Source: Bacteroidia bacterium (GTDB lineage: Bacteria; Bacteroidota; Bacteroidia; Bacteroidales; Azobacteroidaceae). From it: a stretch of DNA of 5,498 bases. The translations under genes and the position numbers were made by a program. This document shows positions 5,488 through 5,498 of the stretch, piece after piece (position 1 is the stretch's first letter; every line of letters begins with the position of its first letter). The notes under the pieces are model-generated. The model ran no database searches and was not told the DNA's origin. It saw only the letters and a program-made list of their open reading frames with translations. The stretch lies in NCBI GenBank assembly GCA_025996755.1, contig BNTR01000155.1, forward strand, positions 1 to 5,498, written 5' to 3'.

Positions 5488-5498
5488 TCACTTTCTTT

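Overview
The window looks like chromosomal DNA from a member of the Bacteroidetes, most likely the order Bacteroidales. The evidence is the TAnnTTTG type of -7 promoter box in front of five genes, weak or absent Shine-Dalgarno sequences, and protein families typical of that phylum: a DUF5606 protein, an OmpA-like lipoprotein with a short glycine-rich segment, and an AmpG-like transporter with the Bacteroidales N-terminal sequence. I cannot name a genus.

Layout. Bases 1-252 hold the C-terminal end of a phosphotransferase-like (NahK/APH-type) kinase. Bases 321-1853 form a tight three-gene run on the + strand: a DUF5606 protein with an acidic then basic low-complexity tail, a 98-residue acidic conserved protein of unknown function, and an OmpA-family lipoprotein whose TTG start overlaps the preceding stop. 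It is driven by a well-formed Bacteroidetes promoter at 262-293. Bases 1854-2252 hold no intact gene. About 1913-2252 is a decayed minus-strand IS1182/DUF772-type transposase with internal stops, frameshifts and a large internal deletion. Its N-terminal end forms a hairpin just behind the neighbouring regulator gene that could end that gene's transcript. Bases 2253-2897 (-) encode a NarL/FixJ-type response regulator, divergent from cysK (2964-3911, +), cysteine synthase. cysK converges, with a 12-bp gap, on an IspB-like long-chain polyprenyl diphosphate synthase (3924-4892, -). That gene is in turn divergent from an AmpG-like MFS transporter (4960-5487, +), which stops after 175 residues, apparently through a one-base deletion close to the window end.

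How the genes fit together. Most are housekeeping: cysteine synthesis, prenyl side chains (probably for menaquinone), cell-envelope anchoring, and transport. The two divergent intergenic regions (66 and 67 bp) each carry back-to-back -7 boxes, and three of the four predicted transcripts there have leaders of only a few bases. I see no CRISPR array, tRNA, rRNA, riboswitch or defence system. The points most worth a second look are the transposase fossil with its hairpin, the broken transporter, the near-leaderless divergent promoters, and the uncharacterised DUF5606/acidic-protein/lipoprotein run.
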